Below are positions 27,319 to 36,549 of a stretch of DNA of 64,000 nucleotides, in pieces (the first letter of the stretch is position 1; the number at the start of each line of letters is the position of its first letter). The DNA is taken from assembly GCF_011927725.1 (NCBI RefSeq), contig NZ_JAATJC010000001.1:2735001-2799000 (forward strand), written 5' to 3'. Both the position numbers and the translations under genes were made by a program. Source of the DNA: Sphingomonas kaistensis. Its GTDB lineage: Bacteria; Pseudomonadota; Alphaproteobacteria; Sphingomonadales; Sphingomonadaceae. The notes under the pieces were generated by a model. The model was not told the DNA's origin, ran no database searches, and saw only the letters and a list, made by a program, of their open reading frames with translations.

Positions 27319-28536
27319 ATGGCGACCGACCCGACCGAGACTCAGACTGCCACCCGGCTCAAGTTAGATCCGCCGGAAGCGCTTCAGGCAGTCGTGCCGC
27401 AGGAAGCGGCCGGGCTCGTGCCGCTCAAGGAAACCGAGCGCAGCGAACTGGAGAAGAAGGTCGATGGTTTCGTCGACGAACTCGTCGCGCTGGACAGCAA
27501 TTCGCCCGAATTCGGAAGGAAGGTCGACCAGCTGACCGCGATGGGCCGCAAGGAAATCTCGGAAGCCGCGGGCGCGTCCAACCGCTTTCTCGACCGACCG
27601 GTCAAGGCGATCGACAGCGATACCGGCATCGGCGCGGACCTGACGCAGCTGCGGACCACCGTCGAAGCGCTCGATCCGAAGCGCAACGGCGCGTTGACCC
27701 CGACCAAGAAGCTGTTCGGGCTGATCCCCTTCGGCAAGTCGATCAAGAACTACTTCCGCCAGTATCAGAGCGCGCAAGGGCACATCAGCGCGATCCTGGC
27801 GCGGCTGCAGAGCGGCAAGGACGAACTGTTGATGGACAATGCCGCCATCGACACCGAACGCGCCAACCTGTGGAAGACGATGCACAAGCTCGAGCAGATG
27901 ATCCACATCTCCAAGACGCTTGATGCCCGGCTCGAGGAGAAGGCGACCGAGCTGGACGCGACCGAGCCGATGAAGGCCAAGGCGGTACGCGAGACCGCCC
28001 TGTTCTACACCCGCCAGCGCACCACCGACCTCCTCACCCAGATGGCGGTGACGGTGCAGGGCTATCTGGCGCTCGACATCGTCAAGAAGAACAACGTGGA
28101 GTTGGTGAAAGGTGTCGACCGTGCCAGCACTACCACGGTGTCGGCGCTGCGGACTGCAGTGACGGTGGCGCAGGCGCTGACCAACCAGCGGCTGGTGCTG
28201 GAACAGATCAGCGCGCTCAACACGACGACCGCCGGAATGATCGATTCGACCGGGCAACTGCTGAAGAGCCAGTCGGCGACGATCCACGAGCAGGCGGCAA
28301 GCTCGACCATCCCGCTCGAAACGCTGCAGCGGGCGTTCCAGAACATCTACGACACGATGGATTCGATCGACAGCTTCAAGCTGAAGGCGCTCGAGAACAT
28401 GAAGCAGACCGTCAACACGCTCGGCAACGAGGTGGAGAAGAGCCGCGGGTACATCGCCCGGGCCGAGGGCGCGAACAGCGGTGGCGGAAGCCGGCTAGAG
28501 GCCAGTTCCCCGTTTGCGGCGATCGAGACCAAGTGA
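27319..28536 (+). CDS. TelA family toxic-anion resistance protein
   Basis: About 405 residues, mostly helical and coiled-coil, cytoplasmic. Seen: KNYFRQYQSAQGHISAIL and NNVELVKGVDRASTTTVSALRTAVTVAQALTNQ, TelA family hallmarks. Linked to tellurite, bacteriocin and cell-envelope stress resistance in other bacteria; mechanism unknown. GAGGA precedes ATG 27319. Divergent from the tad unit and coupled to the next gene. Confidence 0.92.
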   Translation: MATDPTETQTATRLKLDPPEALQAVVPQEAAGLVPLKETERSELEKKVDGFVDELVALDSNSPEFGRKVDQLTAMGRKEISEAAGASNRFLDRPVKAIDSDTGIGADLTQLRTTVEALDPKRNGALTPTKKLFGLIPFGKSIKNYFRQYQSAQGHISAILARLQSGKDELLMDNAAIDTERANLWKTMHKLEQMIHISKTLDARLEEKATELDATEPMKAKAVRETALFYTRQRTTDLLTQMAVTVQGYLALDIVKKNNVELVKGVDRASTTTVSALRTAVTVAQALTNQRLVLEQISALNTTTAGMIDSTGQLLKSQSATIHEQAASSTIPLETLQRAFQNIYDTMDSIDSFKLKALENMKQTVNTLGNEVEKSRGYIARAEGANSGGGSRLEASSPFAAIETK

Positions 28537-29255
28537 GCGAGACCGACGCCAAGGTAACGAAGGCACTGGCCCGGTTCGACCGGGTCATGGCGGTGGTCGA
28601 CGAGCGTGAGGGGCCGATCGCCACGCAGGCACGGCAGGAGCGGCAGCGCACCATCCGCCGCTACGGCAAGGCGACACGCAATGCCGCGCTGGCGCTGCTG
28701 GCGATCAGCATTGCAACGATTGCCCTGGGTGTCGTGACGCCCATCGGAATGTTCGGCTTCCTGGCGGCGGTAATGCTGGCGGTGGCAGTGGCCGGTCTGC
28801 TTTTCATGTGGGGAGCGCGGGAGGAGCCGATGACGTCGGTGTCCAAGGACCTTCCCAATGGGGAGATGGTGCAGCGGTTCGGAAGCTACCTGTATCAGAA
28901 CCGCCGTGCCCTGCCCGCCCCGGCGCAGGAGGTGGTGGACTCGATCAGCGGCAAGCTCGGCACGCTCAAGCAGACACTGGAGCGGATCGACCCGATGGAT
29001 CCCGACGCGCAGGACGCGCGGCGACTGATGAGCGTTCACCTGCCCGGCCTGATCGACCGCTATGCCAAGGTTCCCGCCGCCTATCGCCAAGAAGCGGACG
29101 GCGAGGGCAAGACCGTCGACCAGAGGCTGGTCGAGGGCCTGAGCGCCACGCGCACCGCGCTGGGTGAAGTCAGCGAGCGGCTGGCCAAGCGCGACGTCGA
29201 CGCCTTCAGCACGCAGGGACGCTTTATCGAAAGCAAATACGGCCAGACCGACTGA
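28533..29255 (+). CDS. XpaC-like membrane protein, TelA partner
   Basis: About 240 residues. Two close membrane helices (about residues 48-70 and 72-95, ALALLAISIATIALGVV and FLAAVMLAVAVAGLLFMWG), otherwise helical and charged. XpaC-type proteins are usually encoded beside TelA. GTG 28533 overlaps the telA stop (GTGA), so the products are made together. Family assignment rests largely on context. Confidence 0.78.
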   Translation: MSETDAKVTKALARFDRVMAVVDEREGPIATQARQERQRTIRRYGKATRNAALALLAISIATIALGVVTPIGMFGFLAAVMLAVAVAGLLFMWGAREEPMTSVSKDLPNGEMVQRFGSYLYQNRRALPAPAQEVVDSISGKLGTLKQTLERIDPMDPDAQDARRLMSVHLPGLIDRYAKVPAAYRQEADGEGKTVDQRLVEGLSATRTALGEVSERLAKRDVDAFSTQGRFIESKYGQTD

Positions 29256-29299
29256 AGCCCGTCGTCACTGAGGTCTCGACGTACCCAGCCGGCGGAGGC

Positions 29300-30244
29300 T
29301 CAGGTCTTTGCTTGCCTCACGATCTGTTCGGCGCGGGCGAACAGGGCTGGGTCAACCTTGGCGCCCGACGCCGCGGCGTTTTCGTGCACCTGCTCGGGCC
29401 GTGACGCACCGATAATTGCCGAGGCGACGTTGGGCTCGCGAAGCACCCAGGCGAGGGCGAATTGCGAGAGGCTGAGGCCCGCCTCCTCGGCAATCGGACG
29501 GAACTGCTGCACCGCTTCGAGGATGGCGGTGGTCATCAGGTCGTTGAGGTAGCCGCCCATCTCCTCGCTGGTCGCGCGGGTACCCGCCGCCGGCGCTTCG
29601 CCCGGCTTGTACTTTCCTGTCAGTACGCCCTGCCCGAGCGGCGACCAGACGATCTGCGAGATGCCGTTGGCGGCCGACAGCGGAATGACCTCGTTTTCGG
29701 GATCGCGATGAAGCAGGCTGTATTGCGGCTGGCTGGAGATGAACTTCTCGACGCCGCCCATGTCGATCGCCGCCTGGATGCGGTCGGCGGGCCATTCCGA
29801 GAAGCCGAGGTATCGCACCTTGCCGCTGCGCACGGCTTCGGAAAGCGCTTCCATCGTTTCCTCGAGCGGGGTGTGCTCGTCGTAGCGATGGCATTGGTAG
29901 AGGTCGACGTAGTCGGTGCGGAGGCGGGCCAGGGACGCGTCGAGTTGTTTGCGGACCTGCTCGCGCGACAGGCCCCGGTCCGTATCGCTCATCGGGAAGA
30001 ACAGCTTGGTGGCGAGGACGTAGCTGTCGCGCGGGCGATCGGCGAGGGCGTCGCCAAGGAAGCTTTCCGCCGCGCCCTGGCCATAGACGTTGGCGGTGTC
30101 GATGAAATTGATGCCTGCCTCGAAGGCGGCGTCGAGGCAGGCGCGCGCCTTGTCGGCCTCGACCCCGACGCCATAGGTCAGCCACGAGCCGAGCGAGATT
30201 TCTGACACGTGAAGGTCGCTGTCACCGAGGCGGCGGGTTTGCAT
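29300..30244 (-). CDS. Aldo/keto reductase
   Basis: 314 residues, (beta/alpha)8 NADPH-dependent oxidoreductase of the Kv-beta-like branch. Catalytic tetrad visible: Asp in NFIDTANVYG, Tyr in the same motif, Lys in VLATKLFFP, His in LYQCHRYD. The C-terminal GASRPEQVHENAAAS binds the cofactor phosphate. Substrate unknown. Confidence 0.94.
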   Translation of the reverse strand: MQTRRLGDSDLHVSEISLGSWLTYGVGVEADKARACLDAAFEAGINFIDTANVYGQGAAESFLGDALADRPRDSYVLATKLFFPMSDTDRGLSREQVRKQLDASLARLRTDYVDLYQCHRYDEHTPLEETMEALSEAVRSGKVRYLGFSEWPADRIQAAIDMGGVEKFISSQPQYSLLHRDPENEVIPLSAANGISQIVWSPLGQGVLTGKYKPGEAPAAGTRATSEEMGGYLNDLMTTAILEAVQQFRPIAEEAGLSLSQFALAWVLREPNVASAIIGASRPEQVHENAAASGAKVDPALFARAEQIVRQAKT

Positions 30245-30298
30245 GAGGTCGGGCTCCGAGGCTGGGATGGTCGTCAGCCGAGGTAACGCCAGGCAAGC

Positions 30299-30757
30299 TC
30301 AGGCGGGCTCAATCGCCTCGATGATAAGGGTCTGGCCATCGGCGAGCGCGACCTCGTCGCCCTCGACGCTGCCGAGCATGGCGCGGACCAGTGGCGCCGT
30401 GAAGGCGATGCGGTCGGTATCGGGATCGCTCTCGTCATGGCCGACGATAGTGATGGTGCGGGTCTGACCATCGCGGGCGTAGGTCACGCGGGTCCCGACC
30501 GCGACTTCCTCGCCATTGGGCGGGGGCACCAGCTGGGCGGTGGCGCGGCGGTTGAGCCAGTAGCGGGCATCGCGCTGCACCTTCTTGCGTGCTTCCTCGT
30601 CCATCGGCTCGGCAAGTGCGGCTTCGAGCGCGGCGACGCGGGCCTCGATTTCGGCGAGGCCGCGCTCAGTGACGAGGTTGGGGCCGGGCGGGATCGGCAG
30701 CTCGTATTTGGGCTCGAGATGCTCGTCGTCGCTCTCACGGCGGAAGGCGACGCTCAT
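30299..30757 (-). CDS. GreA/GreB-like transcription elongation factor
   Basis: About 152 residues. N-terminal coiled coil (about 30-85, ERGLAEIEARVAALEAALAEP) and C-terminal FKBP-like domain (GTRVTYARDG to LIIEAIEP) give the Gre layout. The N-terminus MSVAFRRESDDEHLEPKYEL with PPGPNLVT is that of alphaproteobacterial GreB-like proteins. Rescues backtracked RNA polymerase by inference; the coil tip carries Asp/Glu residues. Longer upstream frame is shadow of the CoA-transferase gene. Confidence 0.9.
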   Translation of the reverse strand: MSVAFRRESDDEHLEPKYELPIPPGPNLVTERGLAEIEARVAALEAALAEPMDEEARKKVQRDARYWLNRRATAQLVPPPNGEEVAVGTRVTYARDGQTRTITIVGHDESDPDTDRIAFTAPLVRAMLGSVEGDEVALADGQTLIIEAIEPA

Positions 30758-30810
30758 GGCTGGGTCAGTGTGTTGATCATGACGAAAGGGTAACGCACGA
30801 GCGGCGCCAA

Positions 30811-31965
30811 TTAGCCAAGCTCGGCGAGGATTTCGGCGGTGTGCTGGCCGAGGCGCGGAGGCGGCCGATCGCTGTCCATCCGGTGGCCGGACAAGCGGAC
30901 CGGGCTTCCGAGCAGGCGCATGCCGTCCATTTCGCGCAGCATGGCGCGGTGGGTGGCTTGGGGATCGGCAAGCGCGTTGGCGATGCTGTTGATCGGTCCG
31001 GCGGGAATGCCGGCGCGCTCGCAAGCTTCGTACCAATAAGCGGCGGGTGAGGCGCGCATGATCGCTTCGATCGACGGGACCAACACGGCGCGGTGGGCGA
31101 TCCGGGCGGCGTTGGTGGCGAAGCGCGGGTCGGTCGCCCATTCGGGATGGCAGAGGATGGCGGCCAGCGACGCGAACTGGCGGTCGTTGCCGACTGCGAC
31201 GATCAGGGGTTGGTCGGCGCAAGCGAAGGGCTGGTAGGGCACGAGATTGGGGTGGGTATTGCCCTGGCGCGGGGGCGCTTCGCCGCTGACGAGATAGTTG
31301 CTGGCCTGATTGGCGAGCATGGCGAGGCCGCAGTCGAACAGCGCGCTGTCGATGCTCGCCCCCTGCCCCGTCGTCGCCCGGCCGACCAGCGCGGCAAGGA
31401 TCGCGTTGGCGGTGTAGAGGCCGGTGAACAGGTCGACGATCGCCACCCCGGCCCGAAGCGGGCCGCCGCCGTCGACTTCGTCGGGAAGGCCGGTGATGCT
31501 CATCAGCCCGGCCTGGCCCTGGATCATGAAATCGTAGCCGGCCTGGCGCGCGCGTGGGCCGTCCTGCCCGAAGCCGGTGATGCTGGCATAGACGAGGCGC
31601 GGGTTGCGGGCACGCAGGGTGGCGGCGTCGAGGCCATATCGGGCGAGCGCACCAACCTTGAAGTTCTCGACCACCACGTCGCTTCGGTCCGCGATGCGCC
31701 GGATCTGGTCGGCGCCTTCGTCGCTTGCAAGGTCGATCGCGGCGCTCCGCTTGCCGCGGTTGGCGGCGAGGAAATAAGCGGCGGTGCGGGTGCCGTTCTC
31801 GTGCTCGACCCAGGGCGGGCCCCACAGGCGGGTGTCGTCGCCGACGCCGGGCCGTTCGATCTTGATGACGTCGGCGCCGAGGTCGGCGAGTAGCTGGGTG
31901 CACCACGGGCCGGCGAGAACGCGGGAGAGGTCGAGGACGCGGATGCCGGCGAGAGGCTTTGTCAT
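30811..31965 (-). CDS. CaiB/BaiF family (class III) CoA-transferase
   Basis: About 384 residues. Moves CoA between carboxylic acids. Seen: N-terminal LAGIRVLDLSRVLAGPWCTQLLADLGADVIKIERPGVGDD and GYDFMIQGQAGLMSITG, with the catalytic Asp in GYDF. Substrate unknown; probably organic-acid catabolism. ATG 31965 fits the family start. Confidence 0.93.
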   Translation of the reverse strand: MTKPLAGIRVLDLSRVLAGPWCTQLLADLGADVIKIERPGVGDDTRLWGPPWVEHENGTRTAAYFLAANRGKRSAAIDLASDEGADQIRRIADRSDVVVENFKVGALARYGLDAATLRARNPRLVYASITGFGQDGPRARQAGYDFMIQGQAGLMSITGLPDEVDGGGPLRAGVAIVDLFTGLYTANAILAALVGRATTGQGASIDSALFDCGLAMLANQASNYLVSGEAPPRQGNTHPNLVPYQPFACADQPLIVAVGNDRQFASLAAILCHPEWATDPRFATNAARIAHRAVLVPSIEAIMRASPAAYWYEACERAGIPAGPINSIANALADPQATHRAMLREMDGMRLLGSPVRLSGHRMDSDRPPPRLGQHTAEILAELG

Positions 31966-32000
31966 CGGTGCTCCGTAACGGAGCACGGAGCCCACCCCAA

Positions 32001-32022
32001 CCCCTCCCGCCAGCGGGAGGGG
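32001..32022. repeat. Perfect 10-bp GC palindrome
   Basis: CCCCTCCCGC (32001-32010) and GCGGGAGGGG (32013-32022) around a 2-base centre. It lies directly after the stop of the flavoprotein gene on the minus strand and could stop transcription. Similar palindromes are, to my knowledge, dispersed in sphingomonad genomes, but only this copy was noticed here. Confidence 0.55.
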
Positions 32023-32023
32023 C

Positions 32024-33613
32024 TTAGGCGCGGCGGCGCCACGGCTTGCGGTCAGCGAGCACAGCTTGCGCGGCATTGTGGCCCGGGGCGCCGGTAACGC
32101 CGCCGCCGGGGTGGGCGCCCGAGCCGCAGAGATAAAGGCCGGGGAGCGGCAGGCGGTAGTCGGCGGCGCCGATCATCGGCCGCGCACTGAACAACTGGTC
32201 GAGGCCCATCTTGCCGTGGAAGATGTCGCCGCCGACGAGGCCGAAGCGGCGCTCGAGGTCGAGCGGCGAGTGGATCTGGCGGCCAATGACGCTGCGGGCA
32301 AAGCCGGGGGCGGCGGCGTCGACGGTGGCAATGACATGGTCGGCGACCTTGTCGCGGAGCTTGTCCCAGTGGAGCTTGCCGGGAAGCTGGTAGCGGAAGT
32401 GCTGGCAGAACAGGCTTGCGACATGCTTGCCTTCGGGCGCCAGCGACGGGTCGAGGGTCGACGGGATCAGCATCTCGACGATCGGACGCTTGGACCAGCC
32501 GTCGCGCTTCGCGTCGTCGTAGGCGCGGTCCATGTAGGCGAGGCTGGGAGCGAGGATGATGCCGCCGGTGAGGTGATCGCCCGCCTCCGGCTTGACCGTG
32601 AAGCGCGGGAGTTCCGACAGCGCCACATTCATGCGGAAGGTGGCGCTTTCGCAGGCCCAGTCGGTCATGTGGCGATGGACGGGTTCGGGCACCGCGCCCC
32701 TGGGTACAAGCTTATCGAACAGCAGGCGCGGGTTGAGGCCGGCGATTACCTGCGGCGCTCGCCACGCCTTGCCGTTGGCGACCACGCCGACCGCTCGTCC
32801 ACGGTCGACGATGATCTCCTCGGCCGGCGAGTTGAGGATGATGTCGACCCCCGCCTCACGCGCGGCGCTGGCCATGGCGCGGGTGATCGCGCCCATCCCG
32901 CCGATGGCGTGGCCCCACGCGCCGGGAACGCCAGCCGCTTCGCCGAACAGGTGGTGGAGCAGGACGTAGGCGGTGCCCGGCGTGTAGGGCGAGGCGAAGT
33001 TGCCGACCACGCCGTCGAAGCCGAACAGCGCCTTGGCGAGGTCGCCGGTGAAGAAGCGGTCGAGGATGTCGCCGGCCGAGCGGGTGGTGAAATCGTGGAC
33101 GGTGCGGACCTGGTCGGTCGAGAAGCCGGCAAGGTCGCGGCCGAGGCTGAGCAGCGAAGGCAGGCCGCGGAACCCGGCGCCGGCCTCCGGCGGGGCTTTC
33201 ATCACCCATTTGCGGAGCAGCGGGACGATGGTGTCGAGCTCCGCCATGTAGCGGTCGTAGGCAGGGCCATCCCCGGCATGGTGGCGGGCGATCTCGGCGC
33301 GGGTCAGGCCGCCGCGGCCGCTGAGCAGATAGTCGCCGTGTTCGCCGGGGAGGAAGTTGTCGATCTTGCGCAGAACGACCTTGAGGCCGTGACGGGCGAG
33401 ATCGAGGTCGCGGATGACCTTGGGCTGGAGCAGCGAGACGGTGTAGCTGGCAGCCGAATTGCGGAAGCCGGGCAGGAATTCGTCGGTGACGGCGGCGCCG
33501 CCGACCTGCGACTGGCTCTCGAGAAGCAGGACCTTGAGGCCCTTCTTCGCGAGGTAGAAGCTGCAGACGAGGCCGTTGTGGCCGGCGCCGATGATGATCG
33601 CGTCGTAGGACAT
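32024..33613 (-). CDS. NAD(P)/FAD oxidoreductase, PYROXD2-like
   Basis: 529 residues. Seen: N-terminal dinucleotide motif IIIGAGHNGLVCSFYLAKKG, then a phytoene-desaturase-like body, and C-terminal GLYLCGSGAHPGGGVTGAPGHNAAQAVL. Length and motifs fit the PYROXD2 family better than CrtI. No carotenoid genes are near. Reaction unknown. Confidence 0.9.
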   Translation of the reverse strand: MSYDAIIIGAGHNGLVCSFYLAKKGLKVLLLESQSQVGGAAVTDEFLPGFRNSAASYTVSLLQPKVIRDLDLARHGLKVVLRKIDNFLPGEHGDYLLSGRGGLTRAEIARHHAGDGPAYDRYMAELDTIVPLLRKWVMKAPPEAGAGFRGLPSLLSLGRDLAGFSTDQVRTVHDFTTRSAGDILDRFFTGDLAKALFGFDGVVGNFASPYTPGTAYVLLHHLFGEAAGVPGAWGHAIGGMGAITRAMASAAREAGVDIILNSPAEEIIVDRGRAVGVVANGKAWRAPQVIAGLNPRLLFDKLVPRGAVPEPVHRHMTDWACESATFRMNVALSELPRFTVKPEAGDHLTGGIILAPSLAYMDRAYDDAKRDGWSKRPIVEMLIPSTLDPSLAPEGKHVASLFCQHFRYQLPGKLHWDKLRDKVADHVIATVDAAAPGFARSVIGRQIHSPLDLERRFGLVGGDIFHGKMGLDQLFSARPMIGAADYRLPLPGLYLCGSGAHPGGGVTGAPGHNAAQAVLADRKPWRRRA

Positions 33614-33621
33614 CGGGTTCG

Positions 33622-34974
33622 TCAGCGCATCAGCACCAGTTCTTCGGCCATGGTCGGATGTAGCGCGACGGTGGCATCGAAGTCAGCCTTGGTCAGCCCG
33701 GCCTTGACCGCGATGGCGGCGCCCTGGAGGATTTCGGGCGCATCGGGGCCGATCAGGTGAACGCCGACGACCTTTTCCGACCCTTCCTCGACCACGATCT
33801 TGTAAAGCGCGCGCTCGTTGCGGCCGGCGAGAACATATTTCATCGGGCGGAAGTCCGACGTGTAGGTGCGGATCACCCCGAGCTTGTTCTTGGCCTCGCT
33901 TTCGGTGAGGCCGACCAGCCCGATCGGCGGGTGGCTGAAGCAGCTCGACGGGATGTTTTCATAGTCCACTTCGCACGGCTTGTTGCCGAACTGGGTGTCG
34001 GCGAAGGCGTGGCCTTCCCGGATGGCGACGGGCGTGAGCTGGATTCGGTCGGTGACGTCGCCGACCGCGAAGATAGAGGGGACCGACGAGCGATATTGCT
34101 TGTCGACCACCACCGCGCCGCGCTCGGTCAGCTTGACCCCGACCGCATCGAGCCCGAGGTTTTCGGTATTGGGCAGGCGGCCGATGGCGAACAGGACCTG
34201 ATCGGCCTCGATGTCGTCGCAGCCGTTCATCCGGCAGCGGATCGAGCCATCGTCCTGCCGCTCGAGCGCGGTGAAGCTGGCGTTGAAGCGGAAGTCGATG
34301 CCCTTGGCGAGGCTGATCTTGACCAGCCGGTCGACGATCTGTTCGTCATAGCCCCGCAGGATGGTGTCCGAGCGGTTGACGATGGTGACGTGCGCGCCAA
34401 GCTGGTGGAAGATGCCGGCGAATTCGTTGGCGATGTAGCCGCCGCCGGCGATCACCACCCGCTTTGGCATGCGCTCGAGCTCGAACACCTCGTTGGAAGT
34501 GATGGCATGTTCGACACCGGGGATGTCGGGCAGTGCCGGACGGGCGCCGGGCGAGAGCAGGATCTTGCCGGCGGTGACGGTGCGGCCGTCGGCCAGGCGG
34601 AGCGAATGGGGGCCGGTCACCACGGCGCGGGACTTGAGGACGGTGACCTTGTGGTTGGCGAGGGTCTCTCCGTAGAGGCCTTCGAGCCGGCTGACCTCGG
34701 CCATGACATTGTCGCGCAGGACCGGCCAGTCGAAGCGGCGGGTGGGAATGTCCCAGCCGAACATGGCGGCGTCGTCGAGATCCTCGGCGAAGTGGGCGCC
34801 ATAGACCAGCAGCTTCTTGGGGACGCAGCCGCGGATGACGCAGGTCCCGCCGACGCGATGCTCCTCGGCGACCGCGACGCGGGCCCCGTGGCCCGATGCG
34901 ATACGGGCGGCGCGGACCCCGCCGGACCCGGCACCGAGGACGAACAGGTCGTAGTCGTAAGTCTGATCGGTCAC
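33622..34974 (-). CDS. gor: Glutathione-disulfide reductase
   Basis: 450 residues. NADPH-dependent flavoenzyme that regenerates reduced glutathione. Seen: FVLGAGSGGVRAARIA, redox motif GGTCVIRGCVPKK (CxxxxC, about residues 43-55), VIAGGGYIANEFAGI with an NADPH site, FAVGDVTDR, and C-terminal HPTMAEELV with the His-Glu base pair. GTG 34974 overlaps the pgi stop (GTGA). Confidence 0.95.
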   Translation of the reverse strand: MTDQTYDYDLFVLGAGSGGVRAARIASGHGARVAVAEEHRVGGTCVIRGCVPKKLLVYGAHFAEDLDDAAMFGWDIPTRRFDWPVLRDNVMAEVSRLEGLYGETLANHKVTVLKSRAVVTGPHSLRLADGRTVTAGKILLSPGARPALPDIPGVEHAITSNEVFELERMPKRVVIAGGGYIANEFAGIFHQLGAHVTIVNRSDTILRGYDEQIVDRLVKISLAKGIDFRFNASFTALERQDDGSIRCRMNGCDDIEADQVLFAIGRLPNTENLGLDAVGVKLTERGAVVVDKQYRSSVPSIFAVGDVTDRIQLTPVAIREGHAFADTQFGNKPCEVDYENIPSSCFSHPPIGLVGLTESEAKNKLGVIRTYTSDFRPMKYVLAGRNERALYKIVVEEGSEKVVGVHLIGPDAPEILQGAAIAVKAGLTKADFDATVALHPTMAEELVLMR

Positions 34975-36464
34975 AGGCCAGCCTTCTCGATGAGCGCGCG
35001 GGTCGAAGGGTCGAAGGCGGCGCGGGTGTCGGGGTCGTCGATGGCGCGGGCCATGTCCTTGCCGAGCTCGACGCCGAACTGGTCGAACGGGTTGATGCCG
35101 AGCAGCACCGCTTCGGCGAAGGTGCGATGCTCGTAGAAGGCGAGCAAAGTCCCGAGCGCGGAAGGGTCCAGTTCGTCGAGGAGGATGGTGGTCGACGGGC
35201 GGTTGCCGGGGTAGTTGCGGTGCGGGTCGTCCGAGGAGCGCCCGGTCATCAGCGCGGCGCCCTGCGCGAAGCAGTTGAGGAGCAGTTCGCGGTGGTGAGC
35301 CGGGTCCTGCTCGTCATTGCCCTCGGCGACCGCGATGAACTCGACCGGCACGAGGTGGGTGCCCTGGTGGAGCAGCTGGAACACCGCATGCTGGGCATCG
35401 GTGCCGGTGCCGCCCCACAGGATCGCAGAGGTGGTGCCTTCCACCGCCGAACCGTCGAGACGGACCGACTTGCCGTTCGATTCCATCACCAGTTGCTGGA
35501 GGTAGGAGGGAAGCAGGCGAAGCCGCTCGTCATAGGCGAAGACGGCGCGGGTCGCGGCGCCATGGCCCTGGGTGTAGGTGAGGTCGGCAAGCGCGGCGAG
35601 CAGCGGCACGTTGGCCTCTGCGGGCGCTTCGGCGACATGCTCGTCGACCATCGCCGCGCCGTCGAGCAGGGCTTCGAAGGCATCGGTGCCGAGCGCCAGC
35701 GCGGCGGGGAAGCCGATCGCCGACCACAGCGAGTAGCGGCCGCCGACGCTTGGCGCGAAAGCGAGGACGCGGGTCTCGTCGATGCCGAACTCGATCGCCT
35801 TGTCGGGTGCGGCGGTCAGCGCGATCAGCCGGCCGTACGGGTCCTCGACCCCGGCTTCCTGCAGCCAGGCCAGCGCCGCCTCGGCATTGCGGAGGGTTTC
35901 GGCGGTGGTGAAGGTCTTGGAGGCGATGGCGACCAAGGTGGTGGCGGGATCGAGCCGGCCGAGCGCTTCGTCCACCGCCTGGCCGTCGATGTTGGAGAGG
36001 ATCTCGGTCCGGTAGCGCCGCTCGTTGCGGCCGAGCGCATCGACCAGCAGCGCCGGGCCGAGCGCCGACCCGCCGATGCCGATGTGGAGGATGCCGGTGA
36101 TGTCGCCGAAGGCGCCCGCCTCGATCGCGTCGATCAGGCCGCGCATCCGGGCCCGGCGCTGCGCCGCCAGCGCCACCGCATCGGGGGAGCCGAAGCCGCG
36201 CTCGGCCGGGTGCTCGGCAGCGCGGCCCTCGGTGGGATTGACCACCTCGCCGGCGAACAACCGGGCGAGCGCGTCGTAATAATCCTCGGTCCCGACGCCC
36301 GCGACCGCTTCGCGGGTAAGATGGGTCTTGGAGAAGTCGAAGCGGATGCCGCCGAGGTCGTGCGTGAAGTCCTCCACCCGGGCGGGATCGGCGGCGAACA
36401 GCTCGGCAAGGGTGGACCGGGGGCCGGCGCCGAGCGCGGCGAGCGAGGACTGGGGGGAAGGCAT
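34971..36464 (-). CDS. pgi: Glucose-6-phosphate isomerase
   Basis: 497 residues. Interconverts glucose-6-phosphate and fructose-6-phosphate. Seen: ILHIGIGGSALGPALL, FAPSVGGRYSLWSAIGFPAALALG, QQLVMESNGKSV, GTDAQHAVFQLLHQG and NPFDQFGVELGK. Pairs with gor, and the adjacent supply of NADPH through glucose-6-phosphate suits that pairing (inference). Confidence 0.96.
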   Translation of the reverse strand: MPSPQSSLAALGAGPRSTLAELFAADPARVEDFTHDLGGIRFDFSKTHLTREAVAGVGTEDYYDALARLFAGEVVNPTEGRAAEHPAERGFGSPDAVALAAQRRARMRGLIDAIEAGAFGDITGILHIGIGGSALGPALLVDALGRNERRYRTEILSNIDGQAVDEALGRLDPATTLVAIASKTFTTAETLRNAEAALAWLQEAGVEDPYGRLIALTAAPDKAIEFGIDETRVLAFAPSVGGRYSLWSAIGFPAALALGTDAFEALLDGAAMVDEHVAEAPAEANVPLLAALADLTYTQGHGAATRAVFAYDERLRLLPSYLQQLVMESNGKSVRLDGSAVEGTTSAILWGGTGTDAQHAVFQLLHQGTHLVPVEFIAVAEGNDEQDPAHHRELLLNCFAQGAALMTGRSSDDPHRNYPGNRPSTTILLDELDPSALGTLLAFYEHRTFAEAVLLGINPFDQFGVELGKDMARAIDDPDTRAAFDPSTRALIEKAGL

Positions 36465-36549
36465 GGTGGGGACATAGCGACGGGGGCCGCGAAATCCACC
36501 CTGCCCTGCTTGACCGCGAGCCCCGCCCGAGCCCAAGGCCATCTGCAGA

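Noticed and set aside
32024..33613. Phytoene desaturase of carotenoid synthesis
   Set aside because: Motifs and length fit PYROXD2 better and no crt genes are adjacent.
32066..33760. 564-residue plus-strand open frame
   Set aside because: Antisense to the PYROXD2-like gene; no domain, no ribosome-binding site, biased composition.
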